A DNA stretch of 53,607 bases from Planctomycetota bacterium (GTDB lineage Bacteria; Planctomycetota; UBA1135; GCA-002748355), in the NCBI GenBank assembly GCA_020426005.1, contig JAGQQW010000010.1:1-53607 (forward strand), given 5' to 3'. Position numbers and translations under genes: made by a program. Shown piece by piece: positions 1-10,414 of the stretch (positions within the stretch are counted from its first letter, which is position 1; each line of letters begins with the position of its first letter). The notes below the pieces were generated by a model that ran no database searches, was not told where the DNA came from, and was given only the letters and a program-made list of their open reading frames with translations.

Positions 1-1742
<1,742 letters not shown>

Positions 1743-1888
1743 CTGCGCACGGTAGCAACGACCGCAGCGCGTCCCGAGCACCTTGACGTGAGGATCGCGA
1801 TGTGCGGTCGACCGTTTCGGGATTGGAAACGATTCACCGCGGCTGCTCTGGGCGGATCGTGGCCGTGGAGCTTGGTATCGTGAGTCGC

Positions 1889-3691
1889 ATGCTGCGAAGC
1901 CGTCTCTCCCGTTGGATGCTCGTTCTGGCAACGATCAGCGTGGCCGTCCACGACAGTCCTGCACAATGTTCCCCGCCGAACGGCTACTACGCGTCGATCG
2001 ACGCGAGTTCTCCCGCGCGGCTGCGCGCGACCTTGCACGCGCGCATCCAGAATCACAGTCGCGTCGCGTGGAACGGCACATGGGCCGTCCTCGAGCGCGC
2101 CGACGAGGATCCGCAGAACAGCTCGCGCATCCTCGACATCTATCGCAATGCGAGCTACCCGAAGTTCGGCTCGGGCAACTCGTACTACAACCGCGAGCAC
2201 TCGTGGCCCAAGTCGCTCGGCTTTCCGGTGTCGACCAACTCGAACTATCCCGAGTCCGACTGCCACGCGTTGTTCTTGACCGATTCGACGTTCAACAGCG
2301 CGCGCGCCAACAAGGTCTTCCGCAACCTCGAACGCACGGCGCAGGAATACCCGACGCTCGGTGGTGGAAGCGGAACGTACCCAGGCAACTCGTGCTGGAC
2401 CGACGGGTTCGGGGTCACGGGCGCGTGGGAGACGTGGAAGGGCCGTCGCGGCGAGATCGCGCGTGCGCTCTTCTACCTCGACGTTCGGTACGACGGATCG
2501 CGGCATCAGAACGGATCGGCCGAGCCTGACCTGATCCTGACCGACGACATGGCGAAGATCGTCGCGTCGCAGAGCCAGACGAACTTGTCGATCGCACACA
2601 TGGGCCTGTTGTCCGTGCTGCTCGCGTGGCACCAGGAGGATCCGCCGGACGCTCGCGAGTGTCACCGCAACGACGCGGTCTACGCCGCGCAGGGCAATCG
2701 CAATCCGTTCATCGATCATCCCGAATGGGTCGCCCTGCTATATCGATCGGCGGGCCAAGACCTCAGGCATCCGTGGATCAACGAGTTCCACTACGACAAC
2801 GCGGGTGGTGATGTCGGAGAGATGGTGGAGATCGCGGGGCCGTCGGGGCTCGACCTGACGGGCTATCGGCTCGTCGCGTACAACGGCTCGGGTGGTGGAA
2901 CGTACGACTCGCAGTTCTTGGTCGGTACGATCCCTGTGTCGACGGGTTGCATCGGCGCACGGAGCTTCGACTTTGCGGGCTTGCAGAACGGTCCGAGCGA
3001 CGGCATCGCGCTCGTCGATCCGACCAATCGCGTGCTCGAGTTCGTGAGTTACGAGGGCGTGGTCACCGCGATCGACGGCCCGGCCGTCGGGATGACCTCA
3101 CGCGATGTCGGCGTTTCGGAATCGAGTGCGACGCCGATCGGCCACTCGATCCAGCTCGGTGGCAGCGGGATGCTCTCGAGCGACTTCACGTGGCGCGTTC
3201 CGACCACGGCGACTCCCAACGCGGTCAACGCGCAGCAGACGTTCGTCGGCGGCTGCGGCGAAGTCACGCTCTATGGCTGTGGACTCAATCCGTACCGCAG
3301 CATCGCGCTCGTCGATGGAATCCCGACGCTCGGAGCCAGCTTCACGATCGCGATCGACAACCCGCTCGCGACCCAGAGCGTCGGATCACCGAGCGTGCTG
3401 GCGCTGTCGCCGTCCGCACTCGCGAGCTATCCGTGCGGGCTCGCGCTTCCGTCGTTCGGGATGCGCGCGCCGGGTGCGAGCGGCGAGTTCTTGCTCGATC
3501 CTTTGGGCCTGACCGTTCTCGGCGGACCGCTCTGGAACGGCATTCCGGCGACGCTGACGCTACCGGTACCGAACGACGTCAGCCTCAGCGGTGCCGCGCT
3601 GTACTTGCAAGCGGCGATCATCGACCCGCTAGCGTCGAAAGGCATCCTCATCGGTCTGACCGATGCAGCACGTGTGCGGCTCGCGCAGTGA
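1889..3691 (+). CDS. Secreted endonuclease I-family nuclease with lamin-tail-like domain and shared C-terminal module
   Basis: Probable exported metal-dependent nuclease of 600 residues. The start at ATG 1889 gives a clear signal peptide (MLRSRLSRWMLVLATISVAV, cleavage near residue 26); GTG 1880 is an in-frame alternative. Residues about 40-290 match the endonuclease I (EndA/NucM) family, with the beta-beta-alpha-metal motif NREHSWPKS at 101-109, His104 being the expected base. Residues about 297-455 (INEFHYDNAGGDVGEMVE, then GLDLTGYRLVAYN) resemble a lamin-tail domain. The last ~138 residues are the C-terminal module shared with other exported proteins here (PTLGASFTIAIDNP near its start, a single Gly-Leu-Ala-Leu strand, then VPNDVSLSGAALYLQ). 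A role in scavenging extracellular nucleic acid is inferred. It converges on the kinase gene with an 8-base gap. Confidence 0.85.
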   Translation: MLRSRLSRWMLVLATISVAVHDSPAQCSPPNGYYASIDASSPARLRATLHARIQNHSRVAWNGTWAVLERADEDPQNSSRILDIYRNASYPKFGSGNSYYNREHSWPKSLGFPVSTNSNYPESDCHALFLTDSTFNSARANKVFRNLERTAQEYPTLGGGSGTYPGNSCWTDGFGVTGAWETWKGRRGEIARALFYLDVRYDGSRHQNGSAEPDLILTDDMAKIVASQSQTNLSIAHMGLLSVLLAWHQEDPPDARECHRNDAVYAAQGNRNPFIDHPEWVALLYRSAGQDLRHPWINEFHYDNAGGDVGEMVEIAGPSGLDLTGYRLVAYNGSGGGTYDSQFLVGTIPVSTGCIGARSFDFAGLQNGPSDGIALVDPTNRVLEFVSYEGVVTAIDGPAVGMTSRDVGVSESSATPIGHSIQLGGSGMLSSDFTWRVPTTATPNAVNAQQTFVGGCGEVTLYGCGLNPYRSIALVDGIPTLGASFTIAIDNPLATQSVGSPSVLALSPSALASYPCGLALPSFGMRAPGASGEFLLDPLGLTVLGGPLWNGIPATLTLPVPNDVSLSGAALYLQAAIIDPLASKGILIGLTDAARVRLAQ

Positions 3692-3699
3692 CTCCCTGC

Positions 3700-4674
3700 T
3701 CACTCTGACGGGAAGAAATCGCTTCCACCCGCGAGCGCCGCATCGAGGAGCGCGAGGTTGGCGCCGCGATACTTGTCGATCTCGCCGTGCGTGAGGTAGC
3801 CGAAGCGCAGTCGCCTGCATGCGAGGTAGACCGCGGTCGCGCGCATCGACCATTCGCTACGCACACGATCGCTGCCATGCATTCCGTCGAGGAAGCGCCG
3901 GAAGAGCGCGCGCTTCCATTCCTTCGAACGGCGACTGTGGATCCAGAACCACGTGAAGTCGTGTTCGGGTGAGCCGATGCCGACGCGTTCGAAGTCGACG
4001 AGGAACGGACGACCATCGGGGTCGACGAGGATGTTGTCGCCGGTGAAATCGCCGTGCACGCAGATCTGCGGCCGCGTTTCGCACCAGCGCATCGATTCGC
4101 GGAAGAAGTTGCGGATCGCGGACCAGCGCTCTTCGCCGACGATGACGATCAGCGGTTCGTACATCAGACGGACGACGCGATCACGCATCGAGGGAACGTC
4201 CCAACGATTGAGTGGGAAGTTCCGTCTCCCCATCAAGCGGTCCATCGGAATCGATCGCAAACGTCCGAGTAGGTCGAACACGTTGTCGGCCGACAGTTGT
4301 TCGGACTGAGGTCCCGCAGAGGGACGAATGTGCTCGAGCAGGATCCAACCCGGCGGATCCTTGGGGTCCATCAGGATCGTGCTCGGTGCCGGCAGCTCGC
4401 GCCGCGCCGAATCCCACGAGTCGAGGAAGCTGTAGAACGCGACCTCGCGCCGAGCGTAATCCTCGATCCGAACCTCGGGCGGATAGAACTTCCCCTCCTC
4501 GGGCGGCACGAAGTACTTGAGCAAGTACTCCCGGCCATCGACGCCCCGGCACGGCACGAGGACCGAGCTGTGATGTCCCGAGATCGCGCGCGGCGCGGGT
4601 TCGTCACGAGCTTCGATGCCGAGCTCATCGAGTACGCGGTGTGCGGCTTCGAGAGCCGTGGCAGTCGCATCCAT
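3700..4674 (-). CDS. Aminoglycoside phosphotransferase-fold kinase
   Basis: A 324-residue cytoplasmic protein of the APH/choline-kinase fold. The catalytic loop is VHGDFTGDNILVD, with Asp209 the expected base and Asn214 the magnesium ligand, followed by FLVDFE (Asp227), where the family usually has an acidic residue and Asp-Phe-Gly/Glu. The substrate cannot be told from sequence; antibiotic, choline, fructosamine and glycan kinases share this fold. The start at ATG 4674 (MDATATALEAAHRVL) is chosen because the frame further upstream overlaps the cytochrome gene and reads as low-complexity Arg/Ser. It lies 61 bases downstream of the pentaheme cytochrome gene on the same strand, so they may be cotranscribed. 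No signal peptide is seen. Confidence 0.8.
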   Translation of the reverse strand: MDATATALEAAHRVLDELGIEARDEPAPRAISGHHSSVLVPCRGVDGREYLLKYFVPPEEGKFYPPEVRIEDYARREVAFYSFLDSWDSARRELPAPSTILMDPKDPPGWILLEHIRPSAGPQSEQLSADNVFDLLGRLRSIPMDRLMGRRNFPLNRWDVPSMRDRVVRLMYEPLIVIVGEERWSAIRNFFRESMRWCETRPQICVHGDFTGDNILVDPDGRPFLVDFERVGIGSPEHDFTWFWIHSRRSKEWKRALFRRFLDGMHGSDRVRSEWSMRATAVYLACRRLRFGYLTHGEIDKYRGANLALLDAALAGGSDFFPSE

Positions 4675-4735
4675 GGGGTTTCTATCGGTCAGACGCGACT
4701 CGGGGCCAAGGTGGCCGCAGAAAACCGCGGGTGGC

Positions 4736-5788
4736 TCAACCGTCCTTCTTCTCGGACAAGTCCTTCGTGAGCTCCAGAGCGAGCCCCTTGTCGTCCCAGT
4801 TTCCCTTGGGCTTGGCCTGCCAGAAGTGCTGGAGCCGAACGCGCGCCGCGACGGCGCCCTCTTGCGCCGGTAGGTCGACATCGATCGAGGTTCCGACCTT
4901 GATCGGTTCGTCTTCCGAGATGACGCCGTCCTTGCCGGTCAGCTCCTTGCCGTCCTTGTCGACGAGGGCGAAGCGCACGTCGTAGCGCCGCAGCTCGAGG
5001 CCGGGCAGCCGGTGTCCAGCGAGGTTGTGGAGGCTCAGCTTCACGCCGTCCGCGCTCTTCGCGACCTTCAACTCGAAGGCCTTCGCGGTCATCTCTTCGT
5101 GACTCGCACCCACGAACGCGTGGGACTTGATCTTGCGCTTCTCACCGAGCGGCTCGCCGGTCTTGTCGTCGAACGTCGCATGACCTTCGAAGTCGGGCAT
5201 GTGGCACGAGCGACAGTTCTTACCCTGTGCAGGGAAGTCCGACTTCTCGAAGTCCTTACCGAGGGAAATCACGGGCTTGGGGGCCACGCGGTGGCAGCTC
5301 TGGCAGAGATCGACCGTGCCGGACTCGAAGAGCTTCGACTTCACGTTTTCATGCGCTTCGCACTGCGTGCCATGCGGACCGTGCACCTTGCCGTCCAGCA
5401 CGTGGCACGACGCACAACCGACGCCATCGTCGAGGCGGTCTTCGCGCGGCTTCGGCTGCTTCGGAGCGATGTCGAGAATCGAACTCGGAATGTGGCACTT
5501 GTGACACGACTCCGGCTTGGACTTCTTCGCCATCCAGTCCTTGTACGGCTGGTTCGTCCATGCTGCCGCGTGTCGCGAAGTCTTCCACTGTTCGTAGATG
5601 GTCTTGTGGCACTTGCCGCACGAAGCGCTCGACTCGTCGAGACCCGCCCCGAGATCTGAGTAGTGGTGCGCGATCTTCGGTTCGTCGGCGCCGGCCGGTG
5701 ACGGCGTTTCCGGGGCGAGCAACCATGCCGCCGACAAGAGCGGGACGAGCGTGAAGAGAGTCAGGCTTGGAGCATGCATGCGAATCAT
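4736..5788 (-). CDS. Pentaheme cytochrome c, exported
   Basis: A 350-residue exported multiheme cytochrome. It starts MIRMHAPSLTLFTLVPLLS (ATG 5788; Met4 at 5779 is an alternative), a signal peptide ending near residue 34. Five CxxCH heme sites are visible: CGKCH at 57, CHKCH at 95, CASCH at 125, CQSCH at 162 and CRSCH at 192. The spacing resembles cytochrome c-554-like multiheme families. Residues about 230-345 have no heme sites and look like a beta-sandwich domain (LSLHNLAGHRLPGLELRRYD). The likely role is periplasmic electron transfer; partner and acceptor are not indicated by neighbours. Upstream it faces the DUF3810 gene, with 31 bases between that gene's stop and this start, so both may share a transcript from 6983. 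Confidence 0.88.
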   Translation of the reverse strand: MIRMHAPSLTLFTLVPLLSAAWLLAPETPSPAGADEPKIAHHYSDLGAGLDESSASCGKCHKTIYEQWKTSRHAAAWTNQPYKDWMAKKSKPESCHKCHIPSSILDIAPKQPKPREDRLDDGVGCASCHVLDGKVHGPHGTQCEAHENVKSKLFESGTVDLCQSCHRVAPKPVISLGKDFEKSDFPAQGKNCRSCHMPDFEGHATFDDKTGEPLGEKRKIKSHAFVGASHEEMTAKAFELKVAKSADGVKLSLHNLAGHRLPGLELRRYDVRFALVDKDGKELTGKDGVISEDEPIKVGTSIDVDLPAQEGAVAARVRLQHFWQAKPKGNWDDKGLALELTKDLSEKKDG

Positions 5789-5819
5789 CGTAACAGTGTG
5801 TTCGGGGGACCGGCCCCAC

Positions 5820-6983
5820 TCAACGTGACGTGCGAGGGGCGAGTCGCCATCGCAGCATGAGTTCGACCATCTCGCCGTAGCTGGCGATGCCGGTCCGCAC
5901 GCCTTGCGATTTCAGTGCCGCGTCCCACACGAATCGCTGCACCTTGCTCGTGACCTTCCAGCGTTTTTGTTTCCAGTGGTTCGCGATGGCGACCCGATCG
6001 GCAGCGACCTCACTGCCTGCTTCGGCGCGGATCGCGCTGGATCGGGGCAAGAAGCGCATGGCTGCGAGCGCTGCGGAGTATTGAAACAGCGGATCGGCCG
6101 CGCGTGAGCACGCGAGCCACGCGATGAAATTCGCCTCGTCTTCGCCCGCGAACCCGGCGACGTGGGCGAGTTCGTGCACCGCGACGAATGGCATTTCGAG
6201 ACGGTGCAGTCCAGGATCTGCATGGGCCTCGAACGTGAACGGGCTGAAGACGCCCGACACGCCGAAGCGCATCAGCAGGCGAGGGGGATAGCAGGCCTTG
6301 ACCCCGCCGGGGGGCAGGACGCACTCGGGTGCGACGGTGTCGAGGATCGCGAGCAGTGCGGTGCGCGCGTCCCGCTGGATCGCGAGTCGCTCGGAGGCTG
6401 GGACGTCGGTTCCATCGCCGGTCGTGGACGATCGGGTCCACTCGAGCCGCGCGTTGCGAGCCGTGCGTGCGACCTCGAGCCCGAGCTCCGAGAGCCGCGT
6501 CGCGCGAGCGTCCTCTGCCACGACGGGTAGGGCGAGTCGATCGGCAAGCGGCGGGCGTGCGAGCGCGATTCCATGGCCCGACAAGTAGAGCCACGCGGCG
6601 GCGAGGGAGACCCACGCGAAGGTCTTGCATGCGCGCCACCGTCCACGACGGAGCCTGTCGGTTCGGCGGACGAGGCGCCACAGGAGTTCCGAGACGGCGA
6701 TGGTCGCAAGCACTCCGAACACGGCGACGAGGACCTCCGCGATCGAGAACGGCACCAAGGACGCGATGCCACCGAGAATCGCGCGCTGGGCTGCAAGTAC
6801 GGTCGGGGCGTAGACGTGTTCGACGAAGTCCGACGGCACGAGCCGGAAGTACAGTGCTGCGAAGATCGACACCGTCAGGAGCCAAAACACCGCGAGAGCC
6901 CGCCCCGAGGTCATAAAGAACCGGGCCCCGGGTGGCCGATGAATCAGGCACAGCTGTTTGGTCGCGCGTTCGGTCTCGTTCAT
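5820..6983 (-). CDS. DUF3810-family membrane zinc metallopeptidase
   Basis: A 387-residue membrane protein. Hydrophobic segments lie at about residues 29-46, 75-103 and 121-140, followed by a soluble domain. That domain carries HELAH at 270-274 and then AGFAGEDEANFIAWL, the zinc-site arrangement typical of DUF3810 proteins (HExxH plus downstream acidic EDE). Catalysis has not been shown for the family to my knowledge; a membrane-anchored peptidase is the natural inference. ATG 6983 (MNETERATKQ) is the longest supportable start; Met24 at 6914, just before the first hydrophobic segment, is equally plausible because neither has a strong ribosome binding site. Divergent from the DUF4388 gene, with 60 bases between starts. 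Confidence 0.82.
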   Translation of the reverse strand: MNETERATKQLCLIHRPPGARFFMTSGRALAVFWLLTVSIFAALYFRLVPSDFVEHVYAPTVLAAQRAILGGIASLVPFSIAEVLVAVFGVLATIAVSELLWRLVRRTDRLRRGRWRACKTFAWVSLAAAWLYLSGHGIALARPPLADRLALPVVAEDARATRLSELGLEVARTARNARLEWTRSSTTGDGTDVPASERLAIQRDARTALLAILDTVAPECVLPPGGVKACYPPRLLMRFGVSGVFSPFTFEAHADPGLHRLEMPFVAVHELAHVAGFAGEDEANFIAWLACSRAADPLFQYSAALAAMRFLPRSSAIRAEAGSEVAADRVAIANHWKQKRWKVTSKVQRFVWDAALKSQGVRTGIASYGEMVELMLRWRLAPRTSR

Positions 6984-7043
6984 GGCGCTTCGTTCGCAAG
7001 CGCCTGGCGCCCGACTTCGTGAGCAGGATATCCCAAGGGCCGC

Positions 7044-8342
7044 ATGGCAACGATTCGTCCGATCTCCGCCAACTCCACCGAAGCCAAGGTCGTCGACCTG
7101 AGCACGCGGATCTTGGAGACGGTCAAGTCCATGATCGGGGGCGATCGTAACGAGTCCGAGGCCGATTTCGGGCACTTGCTCGACCGCGTCAAGGACCTTT
7201 TCGGGCGACGCCACACGCTGACCGCGCCGGGGGGCGAGACCAAGGACATGCTGACCGAGGTGCTCTTCGGTCGCGTGATCCGGGGGTTCACCGAGTTCTA
7301 CGAGAACGCCGATATCAGCGGCGATCCGCGGAAGGCCGCGGAGTTCTTGCTCGGGACGGTGCTCACGGGTTCGGCTCTCGCCGAGTTCGCACACGTGATC
7401 GACCGCGTGCTGATGGAGGAGGGTGCGCCCAAGGATTACCACCTCGCGGGTCGCGCCGACTTCATCTCGATGGACGAGCTGCTGCAGCTCCTCGCGTCGG
7501 GCAAGCACACGGGGCAGCTTTCGTTGCAGAACCCCGAGGCGCGCCTCGATATCTGGTTCAAGAACGGGTTGATCGCCTTCATCGACCCACACTGCTTGCG
7601 CCAGAGACTGATCCAGGGACGCGGCCTCAACCGGTGGCGCGAGATCCCACCGGACTTGTTGCTCGAAGCCAACGAGATCCGCGGCACGAACGGGACCCCG
7701 GTCCTGCTCACGCTGCACGAGCGCGGCTTCCTCAAGTCGGACGAACTGCGGGATCAACTGCGCAACCTCGGGTTCGAACAGATCTACGCCTATCTGCAGG
7801 ACGGCAAGCACTGTGCGTTTGGCTACACGGCGATGGAAACGCTGCCCGCCTTCGTCGAGGAGCATCACTGCGGGATGCCGGTCACGCCACTCTTGCTCGA
7901 GGGGCACAAGCGGATCGACGACTGGCGACGGATCCAGCGTGTCTTCCCGGATCTCGACGCGCCGATCGAGCCCACGCCCGACATGTACATGAAGATCGGG
8001 CAGCTCTCGCTCGATGTCGTCGAGATCAAGGCGCTCACGCTCGTCGACGGGATGAACAGCTTCCGCGATGTCGCATCGCAGACCGGCCTGAACAACTTCG
8101 ACCTCGGCATGATGTTCTGCGGCTTCGCCCGCGATGGCGTGATCGTGCCGCCGGGTGGCACGGATGCGCTGTTCGACGACGAAGAGCTCAGTCTCGAGGA
8201 GTCGATGGACGCGGCGGCGCTCGCGCTCGATGCCAACGAGGCGCTGGACGCGATTCCGGACAGCTTGGACCAGGTGTTCGGGACCGACGACGACGGGTTC
8301 GGCCTCGGCTACACGAAGGCCGCGCGCAAAGACGACGCCTGA
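7044..8342 (+). CDS. DUF4388 (PATAN) domain protein
   Basis: A 432-residue soluble protein with no signal peptide. Residues about 135-180 (ADFISMDELLQLLASGKHTG, then WFKNGLIAFIDP) fit the DUF4388/PATAN domain, often found with two-component receivers and GTPases in delta-proteobacteria and Planctomycetes. Residues 275-300 (MPVTPLLLEGHKRIDDW) are also typical of these proteins. The segment around 315-375 (QLSLDVVEIKALTLVDGMNS) looks like a small winged-helix-like repeat also seen in this group. The C-terminus is acidic. No receiver, kinase or GTPase domain is present, so this is a stand-alone member whose partner is unknown. A signalling or scaffold role is inferred from the family only. Confidence 0.8.
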   Translation: MATIRPISANSTEAKVVDLSTRILETVKSMIGGDRNESEADFGHLLDRVKDLFGRRHTLTAPGGETKDMLTEVLFGRVIRGFTEFYENADISGDPRKAAEFLLGTVLTGSALAEFAHVIDRVLMEEGAPKDYHLAGRADFISMDELLQLLASGKHTGQLSLQNPEARLDIWFKNGLIAFIDPHCLRQRLIQGRGLNRWREIPPDLLLEANEIRGTNGTPVLLTLHERGFLKSDELRDQLRNLGFEQIYAYLQDGKHCAFGYTAMETLPAFVEEHHCGMPVTPLLLEGHKRIDDWRRIQRVFPDLDAPIEPTPDMYMKIGQLSLDVVEIKALTLVDGMNSFRDVASQTGLNNFDLGMMFCGFARDGVIVPPGGTDALFDDEELSLEESMDAAALALDANEALDAIPDSLDQVFGTDDDGFGLGYTKAARKDDA

Positions 8343-8549
8343 AGCGCCCGACCTGACGCGAATCCCTCGCGAGAGAGCGCGGTCAGGGAATCGTTCCTTC
8401 CCGCAGTCCGGAGTATCTTCGGACCGCTGTCGTAACCGAGCGAGGCTTGCGCCAGGACACGGTCGCGGTGGAGGTCCAGGCTGGCGCACTCCCCCTACGA
8501 TCCGGTACCGTCGTGGCTGCAATCCGCCTGCTGCCCACTGGAGACTTCG

Positions 8550-10238
8550 ATGCGCCTTCCTCTCACGCTCCCGTCCCTCTCTCTCATGACGCTGCTCTGT
8601 GTCTCGGCAGCAGCGGCGCAGAATCCTGCCCAAGCCGAGAAGAGCAACCCAGGCTGGCTCGGGGTCATCGTCGAGGGTCGCCGCGGCGAGGCGTCGAAGA
8701 TCGTCGAAGTCGATGCCGGTTCGCCTGCCGCGCATGCCGGTCTCGCGGTCGGAGACGTGGTTCGTGCGGTGGATGGCGCAGAAGCGGGGGACGTCGATGC
8801 GTTCCTCAGCAAGATCGCGAAGAAGCAGGCCGGCGCGCGGGTCGTGTTGACGATCGAGCGCGGTTCCGCCAAACGCGACCTGCCCGTGATCCTCGGCGAA
8901 CGGCCGGACGTTGCCGCAGCACGCAAGGCCGCGGAGAAAGCCGCTGCCGCGAAAGCCGCTGCCGCGAAGGCCACTGCCGCGAAGGCGGCTGCCGAAAAAG
9001 CTGCGGCAGCAAAGGCCTCCGCCGAAAAGGCTGCCGCGCAGAAGATCGCAGCTGCAAAGGCTGCCGCCGAGAAAGTCGCTGCCGAGAAAGTCGCCGCCGA
9101 GAAGGCCCGTGCGGCCGAGGCGGCAGCACGCGAAAAAGCGCGAGCCTCCGCTGCAAGAGCGGCCGCAGCCGCAGAGGCTGCGCGCAAAGCTTCCGAATCC
9201 TCGGCCAAGCAGCAGGCAGAGCAGGCTGCACGGCAGTCCGGCCAGGCCTTCCTCGGCGTCACGCTCGATCAGCGATCCGGCGACGACGTCGCCATCGCGC
9301 AAGTGACTCCGAAGAGCGCTGCACAGAACGCACGGCTACAGCCGCGCGATGTCGTGCTCGAGATCGATGGCAAGCGTGTTCGGACGACTGAAGACGTTGC
9401 CTCGCACATTCGTTCGAAAAAACCAGGCGATGCGGTCGTGCTCTCGATTCTGCGCGATGGCAAGAAGATCCGAATCGATGCGACGCTAGGCACCCGTCAA
9501 GGAGCGGTCGCTGCGCGCGTGCCGACCGCGGTCGACGCAAGCGGCGAGCAAGCGCGCCTCGAACTCGAGCGTGCACGTGAGGCGCTTGCTCGTGCGCGCG
9601 CGAGCGCGGCCGAAGCGGCTGCCGTGAAGGAACGCTCCACGAAAGAAGAACCGAAAGAGCCGGCTCCGGAACGCGAAGTCGAACGCGCCGCGCCCAAGGC
9701 GAGCGAGATCGCGTGGGGCAACGAGCTCGAAGCCGCCGTCCGAAACGCGAAGAAGAGCGGCAAGTCCGTACTCGTCGTCTTCACCGCCGCATGGTCCGGT
9801 CCGTGCCGGATGCTACTCGCGGGTTTCGAGCGTCCCGAAGTCGCACGACGCCTTGCCGCGTTCGAGGCGGTACGCATCGACGTCGACGAGAAGGAAGCCA
9901 TCGCGGACGCGTACGACGTGGATTCGATCCCCTACGTCCTCGCGATCCGTCCGGACGGCGAGAAGTCGTCGTTCACGGGCTATCTCGGCGCCAAAGAGCT
10001 CGCCGCATGGCTCGATGGCGTGGAACCTCGTGCCGGCAAGTCCAAGGCCGGCGCACAGGCCAAGGCACCGGTTGCAGCGGTTCCACAACCACGCGGTGTG
10101 GACGAACCTTCGAGAGCGTCGAGCGACGACATCGCCGATCTGCAGAAGCAGTTGCGCGAACTCGTCGAAGCGCAGAACCGTATGCGCGAACAGCTCGACC
10201 ACCTGCTCGAGCTGGCGCGCCGAGAGGGCAAGCGCTGA
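8550..10238 (+). CDS. Exported PDZ - Ala/Lys helix - PDZ - thioredoxin-like protein
   Basis: A 562-residue exported protein. The signal peptide is MRLPLTLPSLSLMTLLCVSAAAAQ. A first PDZ domain (about 34-118; GWLGVIVEG, SPAAHAGLAVGDVVRAVDG) is followed by an Ala-rich region in which Lys recurs every fifth residue from 130 to 185, then more Ala/Arg helix to about 230. A second PDZ domain spans 233-315 (AFLGVTLDQ, SAAQNARLQPRDVVLEIDG). A charged helical linker leads to a thioredoxin-fold domain at about 385-490. The active site is WSGPC (415-419), so the first cysteine of the usual CGPC pair is serine. The C-terminus (525-560) is a short coiled coil. With one cysteine, dithiol exchange is not expected; binding, mixed-disulfide or isomerase-type chemistry is possible. 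Neighbours give no pathway. Confidence 0.85.
   Translation: MRLPLTLPSLSLMTLLCVSAAAAQNPAQAEKSNPGWLGVIVEGRRGEASKIVEVDAGSPAAHAGLAVGDVVRAVDGAEAGDVDAFLSKIAKKQAGARVVLTIERGSAKRDLPVILGERPDVAAARKAAEKAAAAKAAAAKATAAKAAAEKAAAAKASAEKAAAQKIAAAKAAAEKVAAEKVAAEKARAAEAAAREKARASAARAAAAAEAARKASESSAKQQAEQAARQSGQAFLGVTLDQRSGDDVAIAQVTPKSAAQNARLQPRDVVLEIDGKRVRTTEDVASHIRSKKPGDAVVLSILRDGKKIRIDATLGTRQGAVAARVPTAVDASGEQARLELERAREALARARASAAEAAAVKERSTKEEPKEPAPEREVERAAPKASEIAWGNELEAAVRNAKKSGKSVLVVFTAAWSGPCRMLLAGFERPEVARRLAAFEAVRIDVDEKEAIADAYDVDSIPYVLAIRPDGEKSSFTGYLGAKELAAWLDGVEPRAGKSKAGAQAKAPVAAVPQPRGVDEPSRASSDDIADLQKQLRELVEAQNRMREQLDHLLELARREGKR
8940..9104 (+). repeat. Coding pentapeptide repeat (AxxxK), 15-base period
   Basis: Eleven consecutive five-codon units inside the PDZ-thioredoxin gene encode Ala-rich pentapeptides each ending in Lys (residues 131-185), e.g. 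AAAAK, ATAAK, AAAEK, VAAEK. The bases vary mainly at third positions, so this is a protein-level repeat and not a fresh DNA duplication, though near-identical GCTGCCGCGAAGGCC-type units occur. A five-residue period does not match a heptad coiled coil; it suggests a rigid single helix or a Lys-lined, polyanion-binding spacer between the PDZ domains. Confidence 0.85.
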
Positions 10239-10414
10239 GCGCATCGCTTCGGAATCACCGTAGCGGCGTGTAGACTCCTGCAGGCTCGATAGCGAAGATC
10301 GACGCCGATCCGAGAGTCCGGTCTCGTCCGTAGGAACTTTTTGGTCTACCTACGAGACGTTGCGGGGAACTCGCAACCGTCTCCAGCCTGCATCCGTCCC
10401 TCCAAGGAGCTTAC

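Noticed and set aside
8940-9104. CRISPR-like or tandem DNA repeat
   Set aside because: Units have no spacers and encode an in-frame Ala/Lys helix; it is a coding repeat.
6984-9302. Minus-strand extension of the DUF3810 frame to 9302
   Set aside because: The extra 770 codons are antisense to the DUF4388 and PDZ-thioredoxin genes and read as low-complexity Cys/Gly/Arg sequence.
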